NCBI GenBank assembly: GCA_963726005.1
Contig: CAVSAT010000002.1
Location: forward strand, 186,001 to 250,000
Source of the DNA: Bog-473 sp963726005
GTDB lineage: Bacteria; Actinomycetota; Acidimicrobiia; Acidimicrobiales; RAAP-2
Length of the DNA stretch: 64,000 nt
Reading direction: 5' to 3'
In this document: positions 62,969-64,000 of the stretch, piece by piece
Layout of the letters: each line of letters opens with the position of its first letter
How positions within the stretch are numbered: the first letter of the stretch is position 1
The notes under the pieces: generated by a model
Database searches by the model: none
Told to the model about the DNA's origin: nothing
The model's input: only the letters and a program-made list of their open reading frames with translations
Made by a program: the position numbers and the translations under genes

Positions 62969-64000
62969 TCAACGCCAGGTGTCGCGAGTCTCGACGAGTC
63001 CCCGCTCGGGATGGAGGAACGAGCCGCTCAGTGTCCGCTCCGCCGTCCGCATCTGCCACCGCAGCAGCTCCTGGGTGGCCTCCCAGGCGGCCTGCGTCGC
63101 CACCGCGCCCCCCTCCACCAGCAGGTTGTGCGTCTGATCCGCGTCGTTGGACAGGTCGATCAGCAACGGCGGGAAGACGCTGGCGTCGCATGCGAACTGG
63201 ACGTACTTGTACCGCTGTCCACCGCGACACCGCCAGCGCGCAATGGGACATGGGGATCCCGAACATCGTCTCGCCCCGCCGGTGCACCGGGTCCGCGAAG
63301 CTCCATTCGAAATGTGCCGTGTCGCGCCAATGCTCCGGCCGCGACTCGCCGCGCAGGAAGGGCGCGACCGACCAGCCGTCCGCCTGCAGCGGCACCTCGG
63401 CACCGATGAACTCGCAGATCGTCGGCAGCACGTCGACCGACTCGGTCACCGCCTCGACCACGGTGCCACGGCTTGCGTCCGCCTCCGCGCTCGGGTCAAC
63501 CACGATGAGGGGGACGTGGTAGCTCTCGTCCCAGTAGCCGAGTTTCTCCAGCAGCCAGTGGTCGCCCCCCATTTCCCCATGGTCGCTGGTCAGGACGATG
63601 AGGGTCGACTGGGAGAGCCCGCTGCGTTCCAGGTAGGCGAACAGCGGCGCCAACCCGTCGTCCACCTCGCGCTGTGCCCCGTAATAGGTGGCGCGGATCT
63701 GCCGCCGCTCCCGCTCGTCGGGGGGGACGCCCACGCCGGGGATCGCCATGGCCAGCGCACCCAGCGGGTGCAGCGCGGCCTCCTCCTCGGGCGTGGGGCA
63801 GCCGGTGAACGGTCCGACGGCCTCCGCCGGGTAGAGGTCGTGGTACCCGATCGGGTTCCGCCGCGGCGGGTGGGGACGGATGAAGGAGGCGTGCACGAAG
63901 AACGGCCCTTCGCCGTTGCGCTCCAGCCACTCGATCACGGATTCGGAGAGGAAGGTCGTCTGCGAGAGCTCCGCCGGGAACCGTGCCGGCGCCCACGTCG
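62969..64000 (-). CDS. sulfatase / alkaline-phosphatase-superfamily hydrolase, partial and frameshifted
   Basis: The N-terminus with the catalytic Cys/Ser (CxPSR-type) region lies beyond the window. Visible: FPAELSQTTFLSESVIEWLE, GPFFVHASFIRPHPPRRNP, IRATYYGAQREVDDGLAPLF, TLIVLTSDHGEMGGDHWLLE (metal-binding DHGE) and VPLIVVDPSAEADAS. Near 63219-63232 one extra base breaks the frame, which resumes as GGQRYKYVQFACDASVFPPL, LIDLSNDADQTHNLLVEGGA, to a stop at 62969. SxxHG(E)MGxH and RYKYVQ are sulfatase C-terminal features. The substrate ester is unknown. Confidence 0.87.

Overview
The window is about 64 kb of GC-rich DNA from an actinobacterium, most likely a member of the Acidimicrobiia; the exact lineage is inference. 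The signs are a dcw cluster with SepF, DivIVA and a DksA/TraR-type zinc-finger gene before lspA-rluD, a Bpa-type proteasome activator, EgtB/EgtD, an MptB-type mannosyltransferase, a DUF3040 protein, an F420-type PPOX protein, and a MurE with the DNPR motif of meso-diaminopimelate enzymes. Genes are dense, with many ATGA/GTGA stop-start overlaps. I see no rRNA, tRNA, CRISPR array, insertion sequence or prophage.

Layout. 1-4340: a partial SDR, a DUF255/SPATA20-type thioredoxin-fold protein coupled to a protein with an Asp/Thr repeat, and an orphan protein. 4466-11303: dnaE, bpa, a phosphodiesterase, an Rrf2 regulator and a histidine phosphatase. 11460-12340: a group-2-like sigma factor with a strong hairpin terminator shared with rluD. 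12327-31881 (minus strand): one long division and envelope cluster, in transcription order mraZ, rsmH, ftsL, ftsI, murE, mraY, ftsW, murG, murC, murB, ftsQ, ftsZ, yggS, sepF, yggT, divIVA, dksA-like, lspA, rluD. It is headed by about 10-bp-spaced candidate MraZ boxes. murD, murF and yfiH are not in it. 32132-35664: lipoate-ligase-like protein, HNH nuclease, ROK kinase and small membrane proteins. 35769-47544: acyl-CoA ligase, LMW phosphatase, CapA-like protein, DUF2254 protein, GH4 glycosidase divergent from a BadF-type sugar kinase, an MFS-MarR fusion, nitronate monooxygenase and SDR. 47628-53577: msrA, a His-rich PadR regulator with a DrrAB-type ABC exporter, and an egtB-egtD pair. 53605-59489: a YfhO-like membrane protein and an SqdB-like sulfoquinovose synthase, divergent from an MptB-like mannosyltransferase. 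59537-64000: a catabolic-looking minus-strand run (PPOX, SnoaL-like, EthD, two SDRs, sulfatase).

The most important quality observation is that at least eight places in seven minus-strand genes (divIVA, murE, ftsI, the yfhO-like gene twice, sqdB, one SDR, the sulfatase) need a one-base correction to join two halves of one protein. Several lie in G/C homopolymers and three hit normally essential genes, so residual sequencing or assembly indels are the simplest explanation. A second theme is that many housekeeping proteins here carry low-complexity tails, several encoded by short tandem DNA repeats.
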